Shown: positions 1 to 7,167 of the stretch, in pieces
Numbering within the stretch: position 1 is the stretch's first letter
Layout of the letters: each line of letters begins with the position of its first letter
Source: an uncultured bacterium
GTDB taxonomy: Bacteria; Bacillota_I; Bacilli_A; RFN20; CAG-826
Length of the DNA stretch: 52,534 bases
Direction of reading: 5' to 3'
Assembly: GCA_949291375.1 (NCBI GenBank)
Contig: CASEVI010000006.1
Span: 1 to 52,534 of the forward strand
Program-made: the position numbers and the translations under genes
The notes under the pieces: generated by a model
Seen by the model: only the letters and a program-made list of their open reading frames with translations
What the model was told of the DNA's origin: nothing
The model's database searches: none

Positions 1-60
1 CCAAAAATGCGTATTTATCGGTGTTTTTTCTATTCAAAATGGGAAAATTATTGGAAATTT

Positions 61-201
61 CTACTCTGAAATTGATTTTATAAAATCTAAACCTTTATCA
101 AAAGCACTTTTATTATCAACATAATTGTTCTCATTTACCGACATTGAAATTTGACCTAAAAGTGTAGTTCTAACTTTTGAGTCGGCACCTAGTTTATATA
201 G
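61..201 (-). pseudogene. short 5'-truncated reading frame, unrecognised
   Basis: About 46 codons are open on the minus strand, from just after a TAA at 202-204 to a TAG at 61-63. The peptide contains GADSKVRTTLLGQ and ends GLDFIKSISE. It has no ATG, GTG or TTG start in a sensible place and no ribosome-binding site, and it lies directly downstream of the tetR gene on the same strand. I do not recognise the family. It could be the 3' end of a decayed gene or chance; an overlapping plus-strand frame (2-124) is equally open. Confidence 0.25.
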
Positions 202-236
202 TTAAGTATTAATTATTTTCTTTTAAACCAATTTAC

Positions 237-845
237 TTATTTAAGTAAAATATTTAAAGAATCTATAATTAGTTCTTTTAAAGAAACATTTAATTCAGTA
301 TTAGTTTTTTTCATAGCTTCTTTTTGTATTGAAATTGGAAAAGAAAGTGGATAAAAACCATACATCATAGTTATAAAAGTAACTAATGCTTTATTTTCAT
401 CAATTAATGAGTTACATTTTTTAACTAACTTTTTAAAAATTGTTTGGAATCTTTTAAGTTCGGTTTTTAAAGTTATTAAATTAGACAAAGTAGTAGATCT
501 TTCAATGTCTTCCAAGTTGGAAGACATTATTTTTAATATAATTATATTTTTTTCAAATAAAGAAGCTATAGATTCGATTATTTTATGTTTAGATAAATCT
601 TTATTTAATAGAAGGTTTAAAGAATCATCAAGTTCGATAAAATGAGTATATAAAGAATCTAAAAGAATCTCTTCTTTACTTTTATAATAAAAATAAATGG
701 CTGTCCTAGATATATTAGTCATTTCAGAAATATCTTTTAAATAAATAGAATTTAATTCTTTATTTAAATATAAAGTATCTATTGCTTTAATAATTTCTTT
801 TTTTCTTTCATCAAATTGTTCTTTAGTTCTCGCTCTTAAATACAT
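237..845 (-). CDS. TetR/AcrR family transcriptional regulator
   Basis: This 202-residue protein has TetR-family size and layout. An N-terminal helix-turn-helix covers roughly residues 25-65 (the ISEMTNISRTAIYFYYKSKEE stretch carries the usual recognition helix and the Y-YFxxKEEIL signature). A variable, all-helical C-terminal ligand domain follows and gives no clue to the inducer. The gene is divergent from the flavin reductase/AKR/flavodoxin cluster, and its promoter (-35 TTGACG at 896-901, -10 TATAAT at 873-878, minus strand) shares a palindrome with the opposing promoter. By family habit it would repress both itself and the redox cluster. The family call is firm; target and ligand are inferred. 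Confidence 0.88.
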   Translation of the reverse strand: MYLRARTKEQFDERKKEIIKAIDTLYLNKELNSIYLKDISEMTNISRTAIYFYYKSKEEILLDSLYTHFIELDDSLNLLLNKDLSKHKIIESIASLFEKNIIILKIMSSNLEDIERSTTLSNLITLKTELKRFQTIFKKLVKKCNSLIDENKALVTFITMMYGFYPLSFPISIQKEAMKKTNTELNVSLKELIIDSLNILLK

Positions 846-872
846 TTCTTTTTACTTTTTTTAGATAAATAA

Positions 873-928
873 ATTATAAAAGACTATTGACATGACGTCA
901 ATTGATTAATAAAATTTAATTGACATGG
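873..928. promoter_or_regulatory. divergent overlapping promoters with palindromic operator
   Basis: Plus strand: TTGACA at 887-892, a 17-nt spacer and TAAAAT at 910-915, reading into the flavin reductase gene. Minus strand: TTGACG (896-901), a 17-nt spacer and TATAAT (873-878), reading into tetR. Both -35 boxes lie in or at the edge of the palindrome ATTGAC-ATGAC-GTCAAT (886-902). A second half-site, ATTGACATGG (919-928), repeats ATTGACATGA (886-895) and sits at the expected plus-strand transcription start. The arrangement is what an autoregulated TetR operator looks like; protein binding is inferred. Confidence 0.75.
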
Positions 929-956
929 AGTGAATAAAGATTTAATGGGTTGAGTT

Positions 957-1505
957 ATGAAAGTAAATATTGGTTCAAAATTATGCTTATATCCTTCATT
1001 AATAGGAGTAGTTGTTAGTAAGATAGATGATAAAAATAATTTTGTTTTAGTTGCTCATTTTGGAATAATTTCTCATTCTAATATATTAGTAAGTCTTTCA
1101 AAAAGTCATTATTCTAATATTGGGATAAAAGAGAATAAATCATTGTCCATAAATTTAGTTGATGAAAAAATGCTTCCAAAAGCTGATTATGTTGGTTCAT
1201 TAAGCGGCTTGAAGATAGATAAATCTAATGTTTTTGCTTGTTTTGAAAGCGAAAATAAAGTACCTATTATTGAAGAATCGCCTTTAAGTATTGAATGCGA
1301 AGTCATCGATAATTACGAAATAAATGGATTTAATAATTTTATATGTAATATTAAAAATGTTTATGTTAAGGAAGAATATTTAATAGATGGAAAAACAATA
1401 GATTATGAAAAGTTAAAACCTATATTATTTGAATTTCCTACATATCAATATTTATCAACAGGTAGAATTATTGGAAAATGTTTAACTTTTAAAAAGAAGG
1501 AGTAG
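957..1505 (+). CDS. flavin reductase-like domain protein (FMN-binding split barrel)
   Basis: This 182-residue protein resembles the flavin reductase/DIM6-NTAB family that binds FMN in a split-barrel fold. Visible features are the early PSLIGVVVSK strand, the HSNILVSLSKSHYSN segment (where the family binds flavin phosphate), a SLSINLVDE strand, the G-SG turn near residue 83 and the late strand SIECEVIDNY. Length is normal for single-domain members. It is the first gene of the TetR-linked redox cluster, 5 nt before the aldo/keto reductase remnant. The start is ATG at 957, about 35 nt after the predicted transcription start, with only a weak GGGTTGAG ribosome site. The natural substrate is unknown. 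Confidence 0.75.
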   Translation: MKVNIGSKLCLYPSLIGVVVSKIDDKNNFVLVAHFGIISHSNILVSLSKSHYSNIGIKENKSLSINLVDEKMLPKADYVGSLSGLKIDKSNVFACFESENKVPIIEESPLSIECEVIDNYEINGFNNFICNIKNVYVKEEYLIDGKTIDYEKLKPILFEFPTYQYLSTGRIIGKCLTFKKKE

Positions 1506-1510
1506 AAAAA

Positions 1511-2487
1511 ATGGAATATATTAAACTTGGTAATAGTGATTTATTAGTCTCTAAAATTTGCTTAGGATGTATGTCTTTTGGTGATGGTAGTAATGTTCAA
1601 AATCGGGCATTAAATTATGAAGAAAGCGAAAAGATTATTAAACATGCTTTAGATGTAGGAATAAATTTTTTTGATACTGCTAATTGTTATTCTAATGGAA
1701 CTAGTGAAGAATATTTAGGGAAAGCATTAAAAAAATATGTTAAAAGAGAAGAAGTTATTATCGCAACAAAAGTTTTTTATAATGAAGGAAAGTTATCTAA
1801 AGAAGCTATTTTTAGAGAAGTAAATAAATCTTTAAAAAGACTTGGAACGAACTATATCGATTTATTAATTATTCATCGTTTTGATTATGACACCCCAATT
1901 GAAGAAACTATGGAAGCCTTAAATGAAGTAATAAATTTAGGTAAAGTTAGATATATTGGCGCTTCAGCAATGTATGCTTATCAATTTGCTAAAATGCAAG
2001 ATTGTGCTAGATATCATGGTTGGCATACCTTTATTTCAATGCAAGATCACTATAATTTAATTTATAGAGAAGAAGAAAGAGAAATGATGCCACTTTTAAA
2101 AGAAGAAAATGTTTCATCAACTCCTTATTCCCCTTTAGCCGGTGGAAGATTAGCAAGATTATGGGACTCTTCTTCAAAAAGAAGTCAAATTGATATAGTT
2201 GGTCATAAAAAATATGATTTAAATAGAGATATTGATTATCCAATAGTAGAAAGAGCATATGAATTAAGCCTTAAAAAGAATGTTTCACAAAGTTCAATTG
2301 CTTTAGCTTGGCTATTTAAAAATAAACAAGTAGGATAATTATTCTTGGAGTAACTAAAACTAAATATATTGATGAGGCTTTAGAAGCCCTTGAAGTTGAT
2401 TTAACTGAAGATGAAATTAAATATTTAGAGGAATTATATAAACCACATAAAATTATTGGCGCACTTCCAAGAGGAAATAATAATTAG
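1511..2487 (+). pseudogene. aldo/keto reductase, frameshifted near 2332-2336
   Basis: Frame 1 encodes 275 residues of an aldo/keto reductase (TIM barrel, NADPH-dependent carbonyl reduction). It shows the N-terminal LGNSDLLVSKICLG, the DTANCY segment with catalytic Asp and Tyr, the ATKV Lys and the LLIIHRFD His. It stops at TAA 2336-2338, after KNKQVG. The expected cofactor-binding continuation, beginning IILGVTKTK, follows immediately in another frame and ends at TAG 2485-2487. Restoring one missing base gives about 325 residues, the family norm. The ribosome site AAGGAG at 1497-1502 is intact. Either the gene is recently dead or the consensus has a one-base error. The missing C-terminus would hold the NADPH-phosphate-binding loop, so the truncated product is unlikely to work. 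Confidence 0.82.
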
Positions 2488-2488
2488 T

Positions 2489-3040
2489 ATGAAAGTATTA
2501 GTTTTTAAAGGTAGTCCTCATATAAACGGGACTACGAACACAATTAGGGATGAATTTATAAAAGGTGCAAAAGAAAAAGGACTTCAAATTGAAATTATTG
2601 ATGTTGCTCATATTTTGTTACATCCATATTTAGGATGTAACAAATGTGGTATGAATGGTAGATGTATCCAAAATGATGAAGGAAATACAATTCTAGATAA
2701 AATCTTAAATAGCGATTGTTTAGTCTTTGTCACACCTGTTTATTATTTTGCTATGTCTGCTTAACTTAAAACTTTAATAGATCGTTTTTAAGCTAAAAAT
2801 GGAGCAATAACAAAAAGACATTTAAAAGTAATTTATATTGCAGCAGCATGGAATGATGATAGTGTTGTTATGAAAGCTTTAAATGCTCATTTTGATATAT
2901 TAACTTCTTATTTAGAAATGAATAAAGTAGGAAGATTAATGGCAAAAGGAGCTGGATATCCAGAAACTATTAAACCTTCTTATTTAAAAAAGCTTATGAA
3001 CTTTGTAAAAATTTATAATAAAATGGATGTAAAATTATGA
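2489..3040 (+). pseudogene. NADPH-dependent FMN reductase-like flavodoxin, two in-frame stops
   Basis: Read through, the frame encodes about 183 residues of the flavodoxin-fold NAD(P)H oxidoreductase/iron-sulfur flavoprotein group. It has N-terminal VFKGSPHINGTTNT (FMN phosphate loop), a C-x2-C-x5-C cluster around CNKCGMNGRC, and the VFVTPVYYFAMSA strand. TAA codons at 2762-2764 and 2789-2791 stand where relatives have Gln (MSAQLK) and Tyr or a similar residue (DRFxAKNG). The frame is otherwise open to a TGA at 3038-3040 that overlaps the next ATG. GAGG precedes the start. The short product, about 92 residues, lacks half of the fold. With the adjacent AKR frameshift this looks like local gene decay. 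Confidence 0.82.
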
Positions 3041-3678
3041 AAAAAATAAAATTATCATTATTATTTTTAAGTTTATTAGGTATTTGTTTAACAGGATGTA
3101 ATTCCAATAATATTGTTGATGACCCTAATAATGATAATGCTCAAGATAATGAAAAAAATAATGGAGAAAATGATTGTGAAAATATAAACGTCTCTAATAA
3201 AGCGATGGTAGTGTATTTTTCAGCTACTGGAAACACAAGAAGAGTAGCGAATATGATTTCTTCATATATTGATTCACCAATTTATGAATTAGAACCAGTC
3301 GATCCATATACTCAAGAAGATTTAAATTATAATGATTCAAATAGTAGAGTTTCTAAAGAAAGAAATGATCCAAATCATTTAACTGAACTTGTTAATGCTA
3401 ATTTTGATGAATTCGATGAATCAAAATATATTTTTATTGGTGCTCCTATTTGGTGGGGTCAATTAAGTTGGGTAATAAATGATTTTGTTTTATCTAATAA
3501 TTTTTTAGATAAAACAATCATTCCTTTTGCTACAGCTTCTTCATCTTCATTTAATATTGGAGGCTTAAAACATTTAAGTGAAGAAGCGACTTGGCTCGAA
3601 GGCAGAAGATTTAGAATTAGTGAAATAAATGAAGAAACTATAAATTCATGGATTGATAGTTTAAATATTAACTTTTAG
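3037..3678 (+). CDS. lipoprotein with flavodoxin domain
   Basis: Residues 1-20 form a lipoprotein signal (KK, a hydrophobic core, then LTGC with the lipid-bearing Cys at 21). A low-complexity Asn/Asp-rich linker of about 35 residues follows, and then a flavodoxin domain: VVYFSATGNTRRVA is the FMN phosphate-binding loop, and IFIGAPIWWGQLSW and the FATASSSS strand provide the isoalloxazine loops. The protein should be anchored outside the membrane carrying FMN, probably as an electron carrier; an electron source is not visible. It overlaps the preceding pseudogene by an ATGA and lies 12 nt before a second flavodoxin gene. Secreted flavodoxin lipoproteins are known in gut Firmicutes, but their partner here is inferred only. 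Confidence 0.85.
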   Translation: MKKIKLSLLFLSLLGICLTGCNSNNIVDDPNNDNAQDNEKNNGENDCENINVSNKAMVVYFSATGNTRRVANMISSYIDSPIYELEPVDPYTQEDLNYNDSNSRVSKERNDPNHLTELVNANFDEFDESKYIFIGAPIWWGQLSWVINDFVLSNNFLDKTIIPFATASSSSFNIGGLKHLSEEATWLEGRRFRISEINEETINSWIDSLNINF

Positions 3679-3690
3679 GAGAAAAATAAA

Positions 3691-4161
3691 ATGAAAATTC
3701 TTATAAGTTATTTTTCAGCTAGTGGAGTAACAAAAGAAGCAGCTGAAAAATTATCGAATTTAACAAATGGAGATATAGAAGAAATTATTCCAAAAGAAAT
3801 TTATACAGAGGAAGATTTAGATTGGAAAAATAAAAAATCACGCTCTTCTTTAGAAATGAAAAATGAAAATTCTCGACCTAAAATTTTAGCTAATAAATAT
3901 AATTTAGAAGACTACGATATTATTTTTATAGGTTATCCAATTTGGTGGTATATTGAACCAAGAATAGTAGATACTTATTTAGATAAATTTTCATTAAAAG
4001 GAAAAAGAATAGTTCCGTTTGCAACTAGTGGTGGGAGTGGTATAGAAGGTTCTATTAAACATTTAAAATATCTTTATAAAGATGCAAAAATTGAAGATGG
4101 TTTATTATTAAATCATGGTATAAATGAAGAATTAATAACTAAAATTATTAATAAAAAATAA
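3691..4161 (+). CDS. flavodoxin family protein
   Basis: This 156-residue single-domain flavodoxin lacks a signal peptide, so it is cytoplasmic. The FMN phosphate loop is ISYFSASGVTKEAA at residues 4-17, and the flavin-stacking strands are IFIGYPIWWYIEP and PFATSGGSGI. It is about as long as long-chain flavodoxins and close in sequence to the domain of the lipoprotein just upstream, suggesting a tandem duplication with one copy exported. A GGAG ribosome site precedes the ATG. It may pass electrons to, or be reduced by, the other oxidoreductases of the cluster; this is inferred from context. Confidence 0.85.
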   Translation: MKILISYFSASGVTKEAAEKLSNLTNGDIEEIIPKEIYTEEDLDWKNKKSRSSLEMKNENSRPKILANKYNLEDYDIIFIGYPIWWYIEPRIVDTYLDKFSLKGKRIVPFATSGGSGIEGSIKHLKYLYKDAKIEDGLLLNHGINEELITKIINKK

Positions 4162-4181
4162 TTGGAGGATATTAAAAAAAT

Positions 4182-4904
4182 ATGAAACAAACCGCTGGAA
4201 GAAATGGATTAGGAGATTTAGCACCTAAATTTGCTGAACTTAATGATGATGTATTATTTGGGGAAGTATGGTCTAGAGTTGATAAATTATCTTTAAAAGA
4301 TAGATGTATAATTACTGTTGTTGCTTTAGTTAGTAAAGGAATTAGCGATAATTCATTAAAATATCATTTAACTAACGCAAAAAATCATGGCGTTAGTAAA
4401 GTTGAAATGGTTGAAATTATTACTCATATTGCTTTTTATATTGGCTGGCCAAATGCTTGGGCAGTTTTTCCAATGATTAGAGAAGTTTATGACAATGAAA
4501 AAATATATAAAGAACCTATGTTTGGTTTAGGTAAACCAAACGATGCTTATAAAGAATATTTTGTAGGTCAATCATATTTAAATCCTTTAAATAAAGACGG
4601 AATTTTTATTGCAAACGTTACATTTGAACCAGGGTGTAGAAATAATTATCATATTCATCACGCAACTAAAGGAGGAGGCCAAATCTTACTTTGTACTGAT
4701 GGAGAAGGATGGTATAAAGAAGAAAATAAAAAGATAAGAAAACTCATGCCCGGGGATGTAGTTTATATTGCCCCAAACGTTAAACATTGGCATGGAGCAA
4801 CAAAAGATAGTTGGTTCTCGCATCTTTCTATTGAAGTTCCTGGTGAAGATACTTCTAATGAATGGTTAGAAAAAGTAAGCGATGAAGAATATAACGCTTT
4901 ATAA
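4182..4904 (+). CDS. carboxymuconolactone decarboxylase-like / cupin fusion
   Basis: Residues 1-105 match the carboxymuconolactone decarboxylase/AhpD-like all-helical fold (FGEVWSR, DRCIITVVALVSKG, ITHIAFYIGWPNAW). Residues about 130-230 are a cupin barrel with metal-binding histidines (the HIHHATKGGGQ motif, then GDVVYIAPNVKHWHGA). AhpD peroxidase activity needs a CxxC motif, which is absent, so peroxidase function is unlikely; ring cleavage or isomerisation of a quinone-like compound is possible but unproven. This two-domain form is common in anaerobic Firmicutes beside aldo/keto reductases and flavodoxins. The ribosome site is GGAGGA. It is the last gene of the TetR-linked cluster. Confidence 0.8.
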   Translation: MKQTAGRNGLGDLAPKFAELNDDVLFGEVWSRVDKLSLKDRCIITVVALVSKGISDNSLKYHLTNAKNHGVSKVEMVEIITHIAFYIGWPNAWAVFPMIREVYDNEKIYKEPMFGLGKPNDAYKEYFVGQSYLNPLNKDGIFIANVTFEPGCRNNYHIHHATKGGGQILLCTDGEGWYKEENKKIRKLMPGDVVYIAPNVKHWHGATKDSWFSHLSIEVPGEDTSNEWLEKVSDEEYNAL

Positions 4905-4957
4905 ATATTGAATAAATGTCCATTTTTAATAAAACGCATTTAAGAAATTCATGATAG

Positions 4958-5122
4958 CGGTTATTTTTTGAAAATTCTTTAAAAGGAACGAAAGTAATTA
5001 AAATTGTTAATGCTAAAGTGGTAATTAATGTAAACTCAGATCAAAATAAAAATAATAAAAATTTGGTAGATTTTGAAATATTAAATCATTTTGAAGCGCT
5101 GAATAAAATAAATAGTGACTAA
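4958..5122 (+). other. orphan coding remnant
   Basis: About 54 codons are open from just after a TAG (4955-4957) to a TAA at 5120-5122, with a plausible peptide (SLKGTKVIKIVNAKVVINV, then LVDFEILNHFEALNKI). There is no start codon with a ribosome site, and codon use resembles the neighbours. I do not recognise it; it could be the tail of a gene lost beside the decaying redox cluster. The rest of 4905-5371 holds a repeat copy, a structured leader and the promoter of the next gene. Confidence 0.3.
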
Positions 5123-5171
5123 TATTAGATAAAAACATAAAAAAATATCAAAAAATAAAAAACTTCACTTT

Positions 5172-5207
5172 AAAGTGAATATTTTTTCTTGTTTAAGCAT
5201 TCTTGTA
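5172..5207 (+). repeat. bipartite intergenic motif, copy 1
   Basis: AAAGTGAATA (5172-5181), 14 nt, AGCATTCTTGTA (5196-5207). The same two blocks recur with a 15-nt gap at 43098-43134 and, inverted, at 52349-52385. In this copy the left block is the right arm of the palindrome TTCACTTTAAAGTGAA, and the right block runs into the small hairpin GTAC-TAT-GTAC. It lies between the end of the redox cluster and the ZIP transporter gene. Confidence 0.6.
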
Positions 5208-5213
5208 CTATGT

Positions 5214-5256
5214 ACGGGGTGGTTGAGCCTTTTATATAAGAACCCCGTTCTTATAT
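5214..5256 (+). promoter_or_regulatory. mutually exclusive hairpins upstream of the ZIP gene
   Basis: ACGGGGT (5214-5220) can pair with ACCCCGT (5242-5248). Alternatively ATATAAGAAC (5234-5243) pairs perfectly with GTTCTTATAT (5247-5256) around a CCC loop. The two pairings share 5242-5248 and cannot coexist. Switches of this kind are typical of riboswitches and attenuators, and the downstream gene is a metal transporter, but there is no clear U-tract and the sequence matches no riboswitch class I can name. Whether transcription crosses this region is unknown, since a -10-like box lies downstream of it. Confidence 0.4.
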
Positions 5257-5291
5257 TATATATATGTATAAATAAGTATTTTATAGATAGG

Positions 5292-5318
5292 TATAATTTT
5301 AAAAGCAAATAGTTTGCT
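5292..5318 (+). promoter_or_regulatory. probable promoter and dyad for the ZIP gene
   Basis: TATAAT at 5292-5297 has no convincing -35 box. The perfect dyad AGCAAA-TAG-TTTGCT (5304-5318) starts at the expected transcription start, where it could be an operator or an mRNA 5' hairpin. Confidence 0.5.
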
Positions 5319-5370
5319 AAAAAAATTATGTTGTTTTAAGGTAAGAAATAAATATTTCTAGGTGGTTTTT

Positions 5371-6177
5371 ATGAATATCTCAACTAATAACATTGTTATA
5401 ACAATCATAGGTTTTATGATTATTTTTATTGGAAATGTATTAGGAGCTGGATTAATATTTTTCTTTAAAAAAGATATTAATGAAAAACTTAATACAATAT
5501 TTTTAGGTTTTGCTAGTGGAATAATGGTTGCGGCTTCAATTTTTTCTTTGATTTTGCCTTCTTTAGAAAGTGAATCACTTTCTAATTATGGTAATTTTTC
5601 ATTTATTCCAGTAGTAGTTGGTTTTTTATTTGGAGGATTATTTTTATTTATAATTGATAAAATTATTCCTCATTTTCATAAAGGAACAAATGAAGAAGAA
5701 GGAGTTAAATCAAAATTTAGCAAATCTACAAAACTATTTTTAGCTATGACTATTCATAATATTCCTGAAGGCTTAGCAGTTGGTTTTTCTTTTGGCGGAG
5801 CATTGCTTTTAAATAATGATAATGCATTTATTGCCTCTTTAATGTTAGCTATTGGAATGGCTATACAAAATTTTCCAGAGGGAGCAGCTGTTACTTTGCC
5901 ATTGAGAGAATCAACAAATAGTAAAACAAAAGCGTTTATTTATGGATCTTTAAGCGGAATTGTTGAACCTATTTTTGCTCTTATCGGTTTCTTTTTAGCA
6001 GCAGAATTGTCTTTTTTAGAGCCTTATCTATTATCTTTTGCGGCTGGAGCAATGATTTATGTAGTTATTGAAGACTTAATTCCCGATGCTCATTTATCTA
6101 AACACCCTCATTTTGGAACATGGTCAGCATTAATTGGCTTTGCTTTAATGATGGTTCTAGATGTTGCTTTAGGTTGA
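5371..6177 (+). CDS. ZIP family divalent metal transporter
   Basis: This 268-residue membrane protein has eight likely membrane helices and a His/Glu-containing cytoplasmic loop (about residues 100-118, beginning PHFHKG). The two ZIP hallmarks are HNIPEG (129-134, helix 4) and QNFPEG (166-171, helix 5), which form the binuclear metal site; GAMIYVVIEDLIPDAH closes the domain. GufA/ZupT-type bacterial members take up zinc and sometimes iron or manganese; the metal cannot be told from sequence. ATG at 5371 is chosen over an upstream GTG because AGGTGG (5360-5365) is correctly spaced for it. TGA ends the gene. It appears monocistronic, with a structured leader. Confidence 0.9.
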   Translation: MNISTNNIVITIIGFMIIFIGNVLGAGLIFFFKKDINEKLNTIFLGFASGIMVAASIFSLILPSLESESLSNYGNFSFIPVVVGFLFGGLFLFIIDKIIPHFHKGTNEEEGVKSKFSKSTKLFLAMTIHNIPEGLAVGFSFGGALLLNNDNAFIASLMLAIGMAIQNFPEGAAVTLPLRESTNSKTKAFIYGSLSGIVEPIFALIGFFLAAELSFLEPYLLSFAAGAMIYVVIEDLIPDAHLSKHPHFGTWSALIGFALMMVLDVALG

Positions 6178-6492
6178 ATTTTATAAATAAGTTATGCTTT
6201 TCAAATCGATAAAAATTTATATAAATATATATTATAAGTGGTAGGTATTTGAAAAAGCGTTAATAGTGATTAAAGAATATACAAAAAAGATTTAATTTTT
6301 CATATCGAATAAATTAATTTATTAAAAAATGGTTAATAGTAAATAAATAGTGTAAATTAAGTATAAATTTTATAAATTATAGTGATTAGATATAAGAAAT
6401 ATTCGAAAATAAAATATACTATATTCTGTCACTATTTAAATACAATTTTCATTTACAAAGTGAATTTTTATTCTTAAGATTAAGTTGTGCTT
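6178..6492. other. 315-nt gap without recognisable gene
   Basis: Very AT-rich, with no plausible reading frame. ATAGTGA-like words recur, and AAATAGTG (near 6345) faces CACTATTT (near 6430) as an inverted repeat. A loose AAAGTGAATTTTTATTCTT near 6458 recalls the left block of the bipartite repeat but lacks its right block. Confidence 0.4.
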
Positions 6493-7134
6493 ATGAAAAA
6501 CTTAAATGATTTACTTAAATATGAAATTGGAGAATTTAATTTCACTTTTAAAGATTTATTATTCGAATTAAATATTAATTTAATAATCGATAAAAATAAT
6601 TCTGATTTATATTATTTTTCTTTTTTAAACGAAAAAGAAACAATAATTAAATCAAAATTATTATCTTTTTCACTTACTAACTTTAATATTTATGAAATAT
6701 TGCTTAGTTTAAGGAACTATTATTTATTAAATAAAAAAGAATTAGTAACGTTAATTAATAATTATTCATTGACATCACTTTATTTTGATACTGAAGATAT
6801 TGAAAATGAACACTTATTTAATGAATATTTATCATCATTTAATTTATATAAGATCTTTTTAAATCATAAAATTGATTTAAAAAGAATATATAATCGAGTA
6901 AAAGAGGATGAAGTTTATATTAAAAATATTAATGACAATAAAGATATTGTTAATAAAACTAAAAGCGTGATAAAACTAGAAAGAGTTATTGATTTATCTT
7001 CTTTAACTAGATATAAAGATAGTGATAATAATGCTAATAAAAAGATATCTATAATTAATTTTCTTAAAGATAGAGCAATTAATAATTTAAATAAATTAAA
7101 AGAATATTTAACCTTTAAAAAGAAGATTTATTGA
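6493..7134 (+). CDS. hypothetical protein, orphan
   Basis: This 213-residue protein belongs to no family I recognise. It is rich in Leu, Asn, Lys and Ile, probably mostly helical, with no signal peptide, membrane segment, cysteine cluster or nucleotide-binding motif. The C-terminus is basic (LTFKKKIY). ATG 6493 is preferred to an in-frame GTG two codons earlier; no ribosome site is clear. It stands alone between a ZIP transporter and a toxin pseudogene and is followed by a terminator-like hairpin, so it is probably a single-gene unit. Its length and codon use suit a real gene, but its function is unknown. Confidence 0.55.
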   Translation: MKNLNDLLKYEIGEFNFTFKDLLFELNINLIIDKNNSDLYYFSFLNEKETIIKSKLLSFSLTNFNIYEILLSLRNYYLLNKKELVTLINNYSLTSLYFDTEDIENEHLFNEYLSSFNLYKIFLNHKIDLKRIYNRVKEDEVYIKNINDNKDIVNKTKSVIKLERVIDLSSLTRYKDSDNNANKKISIINFLKDRAINNLNKLKEYLTFKKKIY

Positions 7135-7150
7135 TAATAGTCATCTTTTT
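7117..7150 (+). terminator. possible rho-independent terminator
   Basis: AAAAAGA (7117-7123) pairs with TCTTTTT (7144-7150), extended by GA/TC across an A-A mismatch. The right arm itself supplies the U-run. The hairpin overlaps the end of the orphan gene. Confidence 0.45.
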
Positions 7151-7167
7151 GTAGTTTTTTATAAATA

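Noticed and set aside
2-124. Plus-strand frame at the window edge reading VFIGVFSIQNGKIIG
   Set aside because: Open and coding-like, but it overlaps the minus-strand fragment, is cut by the window edge and matches no family I know; not supported as a gene.
2762-2791. In-frame TAA codons as possible stop-codon readthrough or recoding
   Set aside because: TAA ends many intact genes in this window, and two TAAs occur close together in one gene beside another broken gene; decay is simpler.
5362-5370. Upstream GTG start for the ZIP gene
   Set aside because: It overlaps the AGGTGG ribosome site, which is correctly spaced for the ATG at 5371.
6175-6177. Mycoplasma-like code with TGA as Trp
   Set aside because: Genes end on TGA (6175-6177, 7132-7134), and conserved Trp in core proteins is TGG; the code is standard.
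6345-6437. Inverted repeat AAATAGTG/CACTATTT as a structured RNA
   Set aside because: Only 8 bp over a long AT-rich loop; not distinguishable from chance.
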